From positions 1-43,611 of IMG/VR virus record IMGVR_UViG_3300005518_000022: a stretch of 43,611 nt of DNA. One strand, 5' to 3'. The position numbers were made by a program, and so were the translations under genes. Source of the stretch: a virus. Below the pieces are notes generated by a model, which saw only the letters and a list, made by a program, of their open reading frames with translations, had not been told where the DNA came from and did no database searches. This document shows, piece after piece, positions 7,073-15,258 of the stretch (its first letter is position 1; each line of letters opens with the position of its first letter).

Positions 7073-7787
7073 GCATCTGAAGGAGTTGGTCATCCGCGGC
7101 GTGGCCTTGGTGGATCGCGGCGCCAATCAGCACGCGAAAGTGCTCATCTCGAAACGGGTGGACGACATGGCCGACGACGATCTCAAGACCAAGCTGGCGG
7201 AGGCCGAAGCGAAGCTCACCGCCGCGACGAAGGAACTCACCGAACTGAAAGCGGCCGGGACCGTGACCTCCGATCTCGACACGCTGAAAAAGCAGCATGC
7301 CGAGGCCGAGAAGGCGCTGACCCGCGAACGGCAGGAACTCCAGGAGCAGTTGGAGAAGCGCACCAAGGAGGTGGAGGACGCCCGCGCCGAAGTCGCCAAG
7401 ATCAAGACGCAGCGGCGTCGCGAGAACTTCCTGAAGCGCGCCCACGAACTCACCGGACTCCCGGGAGCCGCGGCGGATGACTTCGGGGAGATTCTGGACA
7501 ACGTGGAAGCCGGGCTCCAAGCCGTCATTCCCGAGAAAGCGGAGAAGCAGTTCGGCAAGCTCAATCAGCTCCTCTCCTCGTGGAACGCCATCGTCGGCAA
7601 GAGCGCCATCCTCGAAACGGTGGGACGCTCGGTGACCGGACAATTCCGGGGCGCGGCCGCGCAGCTCGATCATCTGGCGAAGGAGAAGTCGGCCGCAGAG
7701 AAGATCACCTACCAGAAGGCCTATGCTCAGGTGATGGCGGAGAATCCTGAGCTGTACCGGAAGTATCAGACTGAACAGGAGTCCTGA
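7065..7787 (+). CDS. Capsid scaffolding protein
   Basis: 240 residues. After a conserved-looking head (ELVIRGVALVDRGANQHAKV) comes a long, strongly charged coiled coil from about residue 40 to 130 with heptads of Leu and Ala, then a helical C-terminus. This is the usual architecture of a scaffold or delivery protein placed between protease and major capsid. The VDRGAN motif is often seen at the N-terminus of such phage proteins and may be where the protease acts. ATG 7065 overlaps the protease stop. Confidence 0.75.
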   Translation: MPKHLKELVIRGVALVDRGANQHAKVLISKRVDDMADDDLKTKLAEAEAKLTAATKELTELKAAGTVTSDLDTLKKQHAEAEKALTRERQELQEQLEKRTKEVEDARAEVAKIKTQRRRENFLKRAHELTGLPGAAADDFGEILDNVEAGLQAVIPEKAEKQFGKLNQLLSSWNAIVGKSAILETVGRSVTGQFRGAAAQLDHLAKEKSAAEKITYQKAYAQVMAENPELYRKYQTEQES

Positions 7788-7789
7788 CC

Positions 7790-8206
7790 ATGGCCTACGA
7801 AATCCCCATTCTGTCCGACTCCTTCCCTTCGACGGCCGCGGTCATTCAATACCGCTTGGTCGTGCTCACGTCGGGCGGCGGGGTCAAGCCGTCCACGGGG
7901 CTCTCGACCGGCACCGCGGCCGTGCGCCCCTTGGGTGTCGCGCAGGACAAGACGACCGGCTCAGGCCGAAACGTCCCCGTGATGACCTTCGGCGTCTCGA
8001 AAGTCGCTGCGTCCACCGGGGCGATCAAGAAGGGCCAGTATCTCCGCCAGACGACAGGCGCTGCCTCGACGGCAACGAATCTCGGGGGCACGGTGAAAGC
8101 CGCCACGGCGCAGAGTGCGTTCTATGTGATTGGGCAGGCCATGACGAGCTGCGCGGCGGCTGCGGCTGGTAGCCAGCGGTTCATTTCCATGAAGTTCCCG
8201 GTGTAA
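7790..8206 (+). CDS. Capsid decoration protein, DUF2190-like (first paralogue)
   Basis: 138 residues in the position and of the size of head decoration proteins that cement HK97-type capsids. The pattern RPLGVAQDKTTGSGRNVPV and the C-terminal AASTATNLGGTVKAAT with an Ala-rich strand are shared with the protein at 9488, showing the two are paralogues. Beta-rich, few charges, no cysteine cluster. It starts two bases after the scaffold stop and precedes the major capsid gene. Confidence 0.75.
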   Translation: MAYEIPILSDSFPSTAAVIQYRLVVLTSGGGVKPSTGLSTGTAAVRPLGVAQDKTTGSGRNVPVMTFGVSKVAASTGAIKKGQYLRQTTGAASTATNLGGTVKAATAQSAFYVIGQAMTSCAAAAAGSQRFISMKFPV

Positions 8207-8218
8207 GGAGACCCGACC

Positions 8219-9181
8219 ATGCCTTTGCCTGCCCCTTCGCAAGTCCATGCGGTTGATGTGCCGCTCTCGAACATCAGCCAGGCGATCATCCAGGACGAGA
8301 TGCTCTACGGGGTCTCCCGCAAGGTGTTCCCCATCGTCCCGACCGACCGCCAGTCGAACAAATACTACGTCTGGGATCAGAAAGACTTCTTCCGCTCGGA
8401 CGCGAGAAAACGCGCACCGGGCGCGGAGTCCGCTGGCTCGGGCCTCCGGCTCTCGACCGATTCCTATTACTGCGATGTCTGGGCCTCCCACTTCGACATT
8501 GACCACCAGACAGCGGCCAATGCGGATGCGGGGATTGACCTGGAACGGGGAGCCGTGGCCAAGGTCACGCGGGACATTCTGATCCAGGAGGACATTGACT
8601 GGGCGGCGACGTTCTTCGTGACGGGCGTTTGGAACTCCTCGGCCGGGCCGGTCAACGGGACCTGGGACTTGGTGAACTCGACGCCCATCGAGGATATGCG
8701 GGCGCGATATTACACGATGGCCCAGAACACCGGGACGCCCCCGAATACCTTGACCTTGGGGGCCAACGTCTTTAAGCGCCTCCAGGATCACCCGGACCTC
8801 TTGGACCGCATCAAGTACACCCAGAAGGCCGTCGTGACGCAGGACTTGATCGCCTCGGTCCTGAGCCTCAGCAATGTGTACGTCCTGTTCGGCGTCCAGA
8901 ACACCGCGACAGAAGGAGCCTCAAGCGGCACCTTCGCCTTCAATGCCAGCAACCACGCGCTGCTCTCCTATGCGCCCCCGGCCCCGAGTCTCTATGCGGC
9001 CTCGGCGGGCTATACGTTCAACTGGACGGGGCTCTATAACGCGAACTTCCCGATCGCTATCACGCAATTCCCCATTCCGCAGCGCAAGATCATTGCGCGG
9101 GTGGAAGGGGAAGCGGCTTTCGATAACAAGCTCGTCGCCACCGTGCTGGGCGAGCTGATCTTGACGGCGGTCGCGTCGTAA
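8219..9181 (+). CDS. Major capsid protein
   Basis: 320 residues with a strong ribosome site (AAGGAG) before ATG 8219. Identification rests on size, position after protease, scaffold and decoration genes, and resemblance to Mu-type or E-type HK97-fold capsid proteins: an N-terminal arm, YYVWDQKDFFRSDARKRAPG, a helical spine (QEDIDWAATFF), and a C-terminal strand set around FPIAITQFPIPQRKIIARVE. The protein begins directly at its likely N-arm with no long delta domain, consistent with a separate scaffold gene. Confidence 0.85.
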   Translation: MPLPAPSQVHAVDVPLSNISQAIIQDEMLYGVSRKVFPIVPTDRQSNKYYVWDQKDFFRSDARKRAPGAESAGSGLRLSTDSYYCDVWASHFDIDHQTAANADAGIDLERGAVAKVTRDILIQEDIDWAATFFVTGVWNSSAGPVNGTWDLVNSTPIEDMRARYYTMAQNTGTPPNTLTLGANVFKRLQDHPDLLDRIKYTQKAVVTQDLIASVLSLSNVYVLFGVQNTATEGASSGTFAFNASNHALLSYAPPAPSLYAASAGYTFNWTGLYNANFPIAITQFPIPQRKIIARVEGEAAFDNKLVATVLGELILTAVAS

Positions 9182-9427
9182 ATGTTCGCGCTGAAGGACT
9201 TCGCCTATCAGGACCGGGCGACCGGACGTCGGGTGGAGGTGCGGGCGGGCCAGGAAGTGGACCCGCTCGCCCTCGCCCGGCATCAGTGCGATGTCCCGAA
9301 GCTCATCCGCACCCGCTTTGTGGTGGCGGAGGAAACCCCGAGCGAGTTCACGCCACAGACTGTGGCGCGGGCGAATGCCGAGCAGCCGCGCAAACGAGGG
9401 CGTCCGAAGAAAGTCCAGCCAGCATAA
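9182..9427 (+). CDS. Small head protein with AT-hook-like tail
   Basis: 81 residues starting directly after the capsid stop. The body (FALKDFAYQDRATGRRVEVRAGQEV) is a short beta domain of a type often encoded after capsid genes, and the C-terminus QPRKRGRPKKVQPA contains an AT-hook core (RGRP). A DNA-binding tail on a protein next to the capsid could contact packaged DNA. Function is not established. Confidence 0.65.
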   Translation: MFALKDFAYQDRATGRRVEVRAGQEVDPLALARHQCDVPKLIRTRFVVAEETPSEFTPQTVARANAEQPRKRGRPKKVQPA

Positions 9428-9436
9428 ACCGGGCTG

Positions 9437-9455
9437 CGGGGGCACGCCGCCCCCG
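9437..9455 (+). terminator. GC-rich hairpin between head genes, possible weak terminator
   Basis: CGGGGGC at 9437-9443 and GCCCCCG at 9449-9455 form a perfect seven-pair stem with a five-base loop. Only a mixed pyrimidine tract follows, not a T run, so termination would be weak. It may instead act as an attenuator or mRNA stabiliser downstream of the highly expressed capsid gene. Confidence 0.5.
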
Positions 9456-9487
9456 TCTCCCTTTCACGTTTTGAGAGGGCTCCTGCA

Positions 9488-9937
9488 ATGGGTCAGCGCA
9501 AGTTCCGCGAAGAAGTGACCGCGCCGAGTTTCAATCCGGTCATCAGCTTCACCTCGACCGCGGCGATTATCAAAAACCGCGTCGTGAAGCTCGCCAACAC
9601 CGGCAATATCAAGCACACCACGGGCACCTCAGGTCGGGCCGTGGTGGGGGTGGCCTTAGCCGCCGCGACCGGCGGAGGCAAGAAGATTCCCGTCCAATGG
9701 TTCGGCAAGGTCGCCATTCAAGTCTCCACCCGCGCGGTCGCCATTGGCGATTGGGTGCGGGCGAGTTCGGGAGCGGCCTCGACGGCCAGCAATCTCGGGG
9801 GCACGGTCCGCACGACCACGGTGAACAATCAGATTCTCGGGATTGCTTTGACCTCAGCGGCGGCGGCGGCGGCGGGCACCCAGCGCACGGTGAACGTGCT
9901 GCTCAATCCCACCATCAACACGGTGGCGCTCGTCTAA
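9488..9937 (+). CDS. Capsid decoration protein, DUF2190-like (second paralogue)
   Basis: 149 residues, related to the protein at 7790. Shared elements are GAASTASNLGGTVRTTT, an Ala-rich strand and the RAVVGVALAAATGGGKKIPV beta segment. GAGGG lies upstream of ATG 9488. Two related decoration proteins flanking the capsid gene could occupy different surface positions or form a mixed lattice. The last base overlaps the next start (TAATG). Confidence 0.72.
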   Translation: MGQRKFREEVTAPSFNPVISFTSTAAIIKNRVVKLANTGNIKHTTGTSGRAVVGVALAAATGGGKKIPVQWFGKVAIQVSTRAVAIGDWVRASSGAASTASNLGGTVRTTTVNNQILGIALTSAAAAAAGTQRTVNVLLNPTINTVALV

Positions 9938-10965
9938 TGCGCGGCGAACGGAAGAAAGTCGCCATCGTCGGCTATACGGCGCATCAGTGTCTCGCGCCTT
10001 GGCTCGATGATGCGTGGGAAATCTGGGGCCTGAACGATCTCTACGAGGTCATGCCGCAATACAACGAGCATCTCCTCAAGGGGGACGAGTGGGAGCGCGT
10101 CCAGTGGTTCCAGGTGCATCGGAACGATCACGGGATGATTCCCGAGGGGGCGCGCGACCCCAAGCATGGGGAGTGGCTCAAGAACGCCAAGTGCCCCGTC
10201 TGGATGTTCGAGCCGCTGCCTGAGGTGCCCCGGGCGCAGCGGTATCCCATCGAGGACGTGTTGAAGCTCTTTCCCCGGGCCTACTTCAACAACACGATCA
10301 GTTGGATGATCGCCAAAGCCCTGTTGGATGGGTTCGAGGAGATTGGCATTTGGGGCGTGGACATGGCTTTGGACGGGGTGCATGGCCAGTCCGAGTACGC
10401 CCATCAGCGGCCCTCCGTGGAATATTTCGTGGGCTGGGCGGATGGGCACGGGGTCCAGTTCTACATCCCCATCGAGTCGGAGATTTGCAAGTGCGGCTTC
10501 CTCTACGGGAAGGACAACATCACGCCCGTCCGCCGGAAGCTCACGGATCGCTTGGAGCAGTTGAAGCAGCAGGAAGCCGGGACCGTGGCGACGTATGAGA
10601 GCATCAAGAAAAACCTCTTTGGGGTCCAAGGGGGCCTGTTCGCCATGCGGAACCTCGATCTCACCGCGATTGCCGAGGACAAGCGCCCGCCGTGGATCGC
10701 GCAAGGCCAGGACTTCGAGCAGAAGGAAGAAGTCTTGAGCCAGCAGTTGGAGGATGCCAAACGGGCTTTGCATGAGATTCGCGGAGCCTTGAACAACACC
10801 GAATGGCTCCTGCGGAACTACTTCCCCGGCGACGGCCCCACACAAGACGTGGCGCGGTTTCCGGGCGCGGTCGTGAGTGACCCCCAGCCGTCCGATGGGA
10901 AGCCCCCGACTAATCGGATTGCGGGGATGGTCTTGCCGGACTATCCGGCGTTGGGAAGCGGCTGA
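9937..10965 (+). CDS. Putative GT42-like glycosyltransferase with coiled-coil extension
   Basis: 342 residues. Residues 7-190 carry KVAIVG, WEIWGLNDLYEVMP (27-40), WFQVHR, NTISWMIAKALLDGFEEIGI (119-138) leading to GVDM, and EYAHQRPSVEYFVGWADGHG (153-172). The order and spacing recall Cst-II (GT42) sialyltransferases, and His156 sits where their catalytic-base His is expected. Proteins of this kind are common in tailed phages but usually uncharacterised. Residues 195-290 are coiled coil and the tail is Pro-rich. A shorter paralogue is at 2604. Location among decoration and connector genes suggests action on, or incorporation into, the virion. The assignment is by eye. Confidence 0.6.
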   Translation: MRGERKKVAIVGYTAHQCLAPWLDDAWEIWGLNDLYEVMPQYNEHLLKGDEWERVQWFQVHRNDHGMIPEGARDPKHGEWLKNAKCPVWMFEPLPEVPRAQRYPIEDVLKLFPRAYFNNTISWMIAKALLDGFEEIGIWGVDMALDGVHGQSEYAHQRPSVEYFVGWADGHGVQFYIPIESEICKCGFLYGKDNITPVRRKLTDRLEQLKQQEAGTVATYESIKKNLFGVQGGLFAMRNLDLTAIAEDKRPPWIAQGQDFEQKEEVLSQQLEDAKRALHEIRGALNNTEWLLRNYFPGDGPTQDVARFPGAVVSDPQPSDGKPPTNRIAGMVLPDYPALGSG

Positions 10966-11342
10966 TGCAACTCGTCGAAACGGGCATCCGCACCATCGTC
11001 CTCTCGACCGGCGTCGCGGCGGCGTCGAGTGGTTCCTGGCAGGGCCTGGGGGCGAGCTATTCGCGGTTCGGCCTGCGGTGTGTCCGGGGGACGAGCATCG
11101 GGACGAGCAACTTTACCGTGAGTCTCCGGGGCAGTTTGAGCACCAAGAACACGACGGGGGCCGCCGTGGGGGCGATCGGGGCCTACACGCCCTCAACGTT
11201 GATCGCCTACACTCAGACCTCGGTCGGCAAGCTCAAGGTCTCGACGGGGAATCTCCCGGCCCAGTATGTGAAGTTCGTGGTCTCGGCGCTCACGACCGCG
11301 GCGAACCGGAAGCTCAGAATCGAGTTAGTGGCTATCCCGTGA
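10965..11342 (+). CDS. Small beta-rich virion protein
   Basis: 125 residues, Ser/Thr/Gly-rich with alternating hydrophobic residues, no cysteine cluster and no membrane segment. ATG overlaps the previous stop by one base. It lies between head and connector genes, so a head-surface or connector accessory role is likely. The family is not recognised. Confidence 0.6.
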   Translation: MQLVETGIRTIVLSTGVAAASSGSWQGLGASYSRFGLRCVRGTSIGTSNFTVSLRGSLSTKNTTGAAVGAIGAYTPSTLIAYTQTSVGKLKVSTGNLPAQYVKFVVSALTTAANRKLRIELVAIP

Positions 11343-11349
11343 GGCCCGG

Positions 11350-11793
11350 ATGAGTTTCACCTATGGCGGGGCACCGAGCACCGCAACGTCAACGGGCCGC
11401 CGCGATGTGGTCCGTTTGTTGTTAAAGGACGTATCGTCCGGGACGGCGCTGTTCAATGATGCGGAGATCAGCTTCTTCCTGACGCATCATGGGAACAACG
11501 TCTGGCGAGCCGCAGCCTCGGCCGCGCAAGGGCTTGCGGCTCGGACAGCGGAATCGAAGCAGGTGGGGGACTTGGCGATTAGCGGGTTCGGCAAGAGCTG
11601 GCGCGAGGTGGCGATGGACTATAAGGCCCATGCCGACGCCCATGTCACGAACTATGCGGGAGGGATCAGCATCAGCGACAAAGAAACGGCGGAACAGAAT
11701 ACCGACCGGGTGCCTCCGGCGTTTACCCGGACGCTGTTCCAGAACCCCTTGATTCCGAATGTCTCGGTAGCGGGGACAACGAGTAGCACATGA
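11350..11793 (+). CDS. Head-tail connector protein (gp6-like adaptor)
   Basis: 147 residues. The helical start with GRRDVVRLLLKDVSSGTALFNDAEISFFL and the Ala-rich helix WRAAASAAQGLAA are typical of the all-helical adaptor that binds beneath the portal (HK97 gp6/SPP1 gp15 group). It is the first of four small genes in the usual connector order and overlaps the next gene by four bases. Confidence 0.65.
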   Translation: MSFTYGGAPSTATSTGRRDVVRLLLKDVSSGTALFNDAEISFFLTHHGNNVWRAAASAAQGLAARTAESKQVGDLAISGFGKSWREVAMDYKAHADAHVTNYAGGISISDKETAEQNTDRVPPAFTRTLFQNPLIPNVSVAGTTSST

Positions 11794-12119
11794 GCTTTGA
11801 AACCGGCTTCCTCGATTTGATGCCTGCGACGGTGACGCGGAATGCGTTCACGAAGCGGGCGAACGACGGCTATGGCGGCCCGAGTTTCTCGACAGCGGTG
11901 AGCAGCTACCGGGCGCGCGTCGTGCAGAGCCCCTTGCTGATTCAGAACGCGCAAGGCATGGAGGTGGTGGTGACGCATACGGCCTGGCTCGCGACGACCG
12001 CGAGTATTCAGCCGGAGGACAAGATCACCTACTTGGGGAGCACCTATCAGATTCAAGAGATTGGGCGCTTCCCCGATGACCAGGGCGGCCATCACACGCG
12101 CTTACGGCTCCGGGGCTGA
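11790..12119 (+). CDS. Head-tail joining protein (stopper-like)
   Basis: 109 residues, predicted small beta barrel: RARVVQSPLLIQNAQGMEVV, then DKITYLGSTYQIQEIGRFPD and a closing strand. This follows the pattern of SPP1 gp16/lambda gpFII-type stoppers, where short proteins end in a strand that includes G-x-x-Y-x-I. Second in the connector block. Confidence 0.62.
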   Translation: MSFETGFLDLMPATVTRNAFTKRANDGYGGPSFSTAVSSYRARVVQSPLLIQNAQGMEVVVTHTAWLATTASIQPEDKITYLGSTYQIQEIGRFPDDQGGHHTRLRLRG

Positions 12120-12584
12120 ATGGACATTCAATGGACGGGCCTTCGCACGGTGAGCCGCCAACTCCAAGCGGCATCGGAGAGCGTCGTGCCCACCGTCGGG
12201 GCGAGCTTGTTTCAGGAGGCGGAAACGATTCTCACGCTTAGTAAGACGGACTATGTGCCAGTAGACACAGGTGCTCTACGGGCTTCGGGCTTTGTGGAAC
12301 CGCCGATCATCGCTTCATCGCAGGTAAGCGTGACGCTCGGCTTTGGCGGGCCAGCGGCTCCGTATGCCGTCATCGTCCATGAGGATTTGACCAAACGGCA
12401 CACGGTCGGGCAGGCCAAGTACCTCGAAGTGCCGTTGAAAGCGCGGCTCCAGGGGATGCCGGCGGTCTTAGCCTTCCGGGCGCAGGAAGCGATCCGCCAA
12501 AGCATTCAACGGCTGGCGAACGTGGAACGGAATGTCTTGGCCGGACGGGATGTGAACTGGGGGCAACCGCTCTTTGCTCCTTGA
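12120..12584 (+). CDS. Tail completion protein, HK97 gp10-like
   Basis: 154 residues with the family's helix, the motif YVPVDTGALRASGFVEPP, and YAVIVHEDLTKRHTVGQAKYLEVPL. The VDTGALRAS and YA..VHE elements are the recognisable part of HK97 gp10 proteins. It would act at the tail-head interface during tail completion. Starts directly after the previous stop. Confidence 0.8.
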   Translation: MDIQWTGLRTVSRQLQAASESVVPTVGASLFQEAETILTLSKTDYVPVDTGALRASGFVEPPIIASSQVSVTLGFGGPAAPYAVIVHEDLTKRHTVGQAKYLEVPLKARLQGMPAVLAFRAQEAIRQSIQRLANVERNVLAGRDVNWGQPLFAP

Positions 12585-12972
12585 CGAAATCGGCACCCGC
12601 TTAACGGGCCAAGGCGTCGCGTCCACGGCCTCGACCGCCTCCTGGTTTCTGGCGAAGGGCTTTCTACCCCCGACGCCAGACAAGGTGATTGCGCTCTTTG
12701 AGACGGGCGGCTTTCCGAATGACGGGCATGAGTCGGCCTTGATTGACCGCCCGACCTTTCAAGTGCGCGTCCGGGGCGATGCCTTCGGGTATTCGACGGC
12801 GCGGACGAAAAGCGCCGCGGCGCGGACGGCGTTGGAGATCGGGAACGCCAGTCTGTCAGGACGTTACTATGTGCATGTCGTGGCGCAGGGAGAGCCGGTG
12901 AGTTTGGGCCAGGATGAAAACAACCGACCGAGCGTGGTGATGAACTTCACCGCCCTTCGGTCTCGCACCTAA
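12574..12972 (+). CDS. Tail terminator / minor capsid-type protein
   Basis: 132 residues from TTG 12574, overlapping the previous gene by 11 bases. It has an N-terminal helix, the strand pair VIALFETGG...PTFQVRVRG, and helices containing ARTKSAAARTALEIGN. This arrangement is that of gpU-like tail terminators, which cap the tail tube. Fourth in the connector block and directly before the tail tube gene. Confidence 0.65.
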   Translation: MLLDEIGTRLTGQGVASTASTASWFLAKGFLPPTPDKVIALFETGGFPNDGHESALIDRPTFQVRVRGDAFGYSTARTKSAAARTALEIGNASLSGRYYVHVVAQGEPVSLGQDENNRPSVVMNFTALRSRT

Positions 12973-12981
12973 GAGGGTCGT

Positions 12982-13419
12982 ATGCCGACTGCATCCGTCA
13001 CGGGCCGCAAAGCCTATATCCGCTCCTCGACCGCCGCAGCGTCCACGGCCTCGACCTCGCAAACGCTCTGGGCCGAGATCACGGACTATACCCTGACGGT
13101 GGAGCGGGCAGAGATCAACGTCACCAATCACGACTCCTCAGGCTTCCATGAGAACCTCTCAGGGATTGCAACGTGGCGGTGGTCGGGCGACGTGAACTAC
13201 CTCTCGACCGGGGCAGGACAGGGTGCCTTGCGGCAACACGTTCTGGGAGTCAACCCGATCACCGTGAACATCACGTTCCAACAGACGACGACGGTGACGG
13301 CGAAGAAGTATCAGGGCAAGACCCGGATCACGATGTTCGACGTGAAGCACCCCACGGACGGCGCGGTGACGGGCACGATTGCGGGGATTGGGACGGCAGC
13401 CTTGGCGCGGACGGCCTAA
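12982..13419 (+). CDS. Major tail (tube) protein
   Basis: 145 residues preceded by GAGGG. It contains the beta sandwich pattern of tube proteins: GRKAYIRSS, TDYTLTVERAEINVTNHDSS, RWSGDVNYL, VNITFQQTTTVTAKKYQGKT and a final strand pair. The V.NHDSSGF..NLSGI.TW..SGD layout matches phage tube proteins of the gpV type. It stands between the tail terminator and the tail chaperones. Confidence 0.78.
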   Translation: MPTASVTGRKAYIRSSTAAASTASTSQTLWAEITDYTLTVERAEINVTNHDSSGFHENLSGIATWRWSGDVNYLSTGAGQGALRQHVLGVNPITVNITFQQTTTVTAKKYQGKTRITMFDVKHPTDGAVTGTIAGIGTAALARTA

Positions 13420-13796
13420 TGGCGATCAAGGCGGTCTATTGCCAGCTCAACGGCCATGAGTTGGCCATGCGCCTTGACCTGACGGCCATGGCCGAGCTAG
13501 AGGATCGGGGCTTCCCCATTGAGGAGATCGTGGCCCATCTCCAGACGGGCACTTTTTCGGCCAAGCGCCTGCGGCTCCTTCTTTGGGCGATGTTGCAAAG
13601 CGCCGAGCCACCGCCCTCGGTCGCGGACGTGGGCCGCTGGGTCGATGGCGGGAACTTCGTCCACGTCACCGAGAAGGTGGGCGAAGCCTTGCGGTTGGCC
13701 TTTCCCGAGGCGACCAAGGAGAGCCCGCCCGTCCCTCCGCCGGGCGCTGGGACTGGCGAGCCACCCAGCGCCTCGCCTACGGCCCGCTCGCCCTAA
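13419..13796 (+). CDS. Tail assembly chaperone, first frame (gpG-like)
   Basis: 125 residues starting one base into the previous stop. The N-terminal domain (NGHELAMRLDLTAMAELEDRG, then RLRLLLWAMLQ) matches tail tube chaperones with the pattern of a helical domain that senses the tape measure. The C-terminus becomes Pro/Gly-rich before TAA 13794-13796. A second open frame in the -1 register continues the chaperone to 14071, as in lambda G-GT. Confidence 0.75.
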   Translation: MAIKAVYCQLNGHELAMRLDLTAMAELEDRGFPIEEIVAHLQTGTFSAKRLRLLLWAMLQSAEPPPSVADVGRWVDGGNFVHVTEKVGEALRLAFPEATKESPPVPPPGAGTGEPPSASPTARSP

Positions 13797-14071
13797 CTCC
13801 CGAGCAATTCTGGCGCATGACGCCCCGCGAGCTGGCCCTGCAACTGGATGGCTATCGCTGGCGGGATCAGCGGGCGTGGGAACGCACCGCGTGGGCCGTG
13901 GCCTATCTCCTCCAACCGTGGGCCAAGGAGGGGCACACGATACAACCAAAAGACTTGCTCACCTCGGCGGAGACGAAAGAAGTGGACGCGCTCTTAGACC
14001 CCGGCGCAGCGAGTGCGGCGGCGATTGACGAGTTTGCGAAGGCTCAAGCCGAACGAAAGAAGGCGGGCTAG
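13730..14071 (+). CDS. Tail assembly chaperone, -1 frame extension (gpT-like)
   Basis: The -1 frame relative to the preceding gene is open through the overlap and reads RWDWRATQRLAYGPL, TPEQFWRMTPRELALQLDGY and a helical tail. This resembles the second domain of G-T chaperones. No plausible start codon lies at its beginning, so it is probably made as a frameshift fusion, though I see no canonical X-XXY-YYZ slippery heptamer. The left coordinate is approximate and marks where frame-specific similarity begins. Confidence 0.65.
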   Translation, partial: RPSAGRWDWRATQRLAYGPLALTPEQFWRMTPRELALQLDGYRWRDQRAWERTAWAVAYLLQPWAKEGHTIQPKDLLTSAETKEVDALLDPGAASAAAIDEFAKAQAERKKAG

Positions 14072-15258
14072 TGGAGCTGGAGCAGGTACGCGCCAGACTC
14101 GTGGCCGATGCCTCCGGCTTTCAAGCCGGGATGCAGCAGGCCCAAGGCTCCTTGCAGGGCTTCACGCGCACGGGCGCGGATGCCGGTCGCGGGATGCACA
14201 TGGTGCGGGGAGCGATGGTGGCGTTGGCCGCCGAAGCGACGGGGACCGCCGGGCCGTTGGCCCACCTCTCCAGCGGCTTGCTCTTGTTCGGCGGTGGCTC
14301 GACCGTGCTGATTGCGATTGCGGCTGGGGTCGCGGCGATTGGCGCGGCCATTCATGCCTTGGGGGCGGAATCCCGTGAGGCGGCGAAGCAAACCGAACAA
14401 CTCCTCAAGACGCTGACGGCTATCGGTCCCATTGGGGCGGCGCGGGCCGAAATCATGCGGATCACCAGCGCATTGGCGGACGCCCAAGCGCGGCTGGCGG
14501 CATTGCAACGACCCGTGACGCCCGATATCGGCAATATTAGCACCGCACTCGACATTGCCTTCCCTCAAGGTCGCGCGGCGGATGCCGAGCGGATCAAGGC
14601 CCAAATCACCGGCTTGCAGAACGACCTCGTGCGCGCCCAAGGACGATTGAACGCCGCCATTCAGACGCAGCAGGACGCCCTAGAGCGCATCCTGCATCAA
14701 CGGAATGAGGAAGCAAGGCGGCTGGACTTCATCGGCAACAAGTCCGAGAACATTGCCTTGGACTGGCAAGCCGCTGAGGAATCTATTCGGCATTCGGTGG
14801 ATGCCTTGAATGTGCTGAAGGAAAAAGACATCGAGAAGTTGATGAGCACCGAATCGTTGGGGGGCACGAAGTTCGCCAAGGGGTTGAAGGGCCAAGTGGA
14901 GGATGCCACCAAGCCCCTCCGGGAGTTGGGCGTCTCGGCAGGACGCCAGCTCATCATGGGCATCATGGACGGCATGATGTCCATGCAGGAAATCTTGAAG
15001 CGCGTGTTCCTGACGCTGATTGATTTCGCCATTGGGCAATTCTTGGGCGGCATCTTCCACACCGGTGTCATGGGTGGTGGGCATGCGATCAGCGGCGAAG
15101 GAGCGGCGCGACTTGTCGGCCCGGCCACCATGCAGATGAACATGAACATGAGCGGGTTGCAGCCCTTGACGGTCTTTGCCTTGAGCCGCGACCCCGCGTG
15201 GCAGCAAGCGTTCAGGGAAACGCAACTCGTCGCCACGCAGCAAGGGTTCCGAGGGTAA
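14071..15258 (+). CDS. Tail tape measure protein
   Basis: 395 residues from GTG 14071. It begins VRARLVADASGFQAGMQQAQ, a typical tape-measure start, has a hydrophobic Gly/Ala segment at roughly 70-95 (STVLIAIAAGVAAIGAAIHA), long helical coiled regions, and a second hydrophobic region near 300-330 followed by MQMNMNMSG. At about 1.5 angstroms per residue this predicts a tail of around 60 nm, short for a siphovirus. It follows the chaperones. Confidence 0.88.
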   Translation: MELEQVRARLVADASGFQAGMQQAQGSLQGFTRTGADAGRGMHMVRGAMVALAAEATGTAGPLAHLSSGLLLFGGGSTVLIAIAAGVAAIGAAIHALGAESREAAKQTEQLLKTLTAIGPIGAARAEIMRITSALADAQARLAALQRPVTPDIGNISTALDIAFPQGRAADAERIKAQITGLQNDLVRAQGRLNAAIQTQQDALERILHQRNEEARRLDFIGNKSENIALDWQAAEESIRHSVDALNVLKEKDIEKLMSTESLGGTKFAKGLKGQVEDATKPLRELGVSAGRQLIMGIMDGMMSMQEILKRVFLTLIDFAIGQFLGGIFHTGVMGGGHAISGEGAARLVGPATMQMNMNMSGLQPLTVFALSRDPAWQQAFRETQLVATQQGFRG

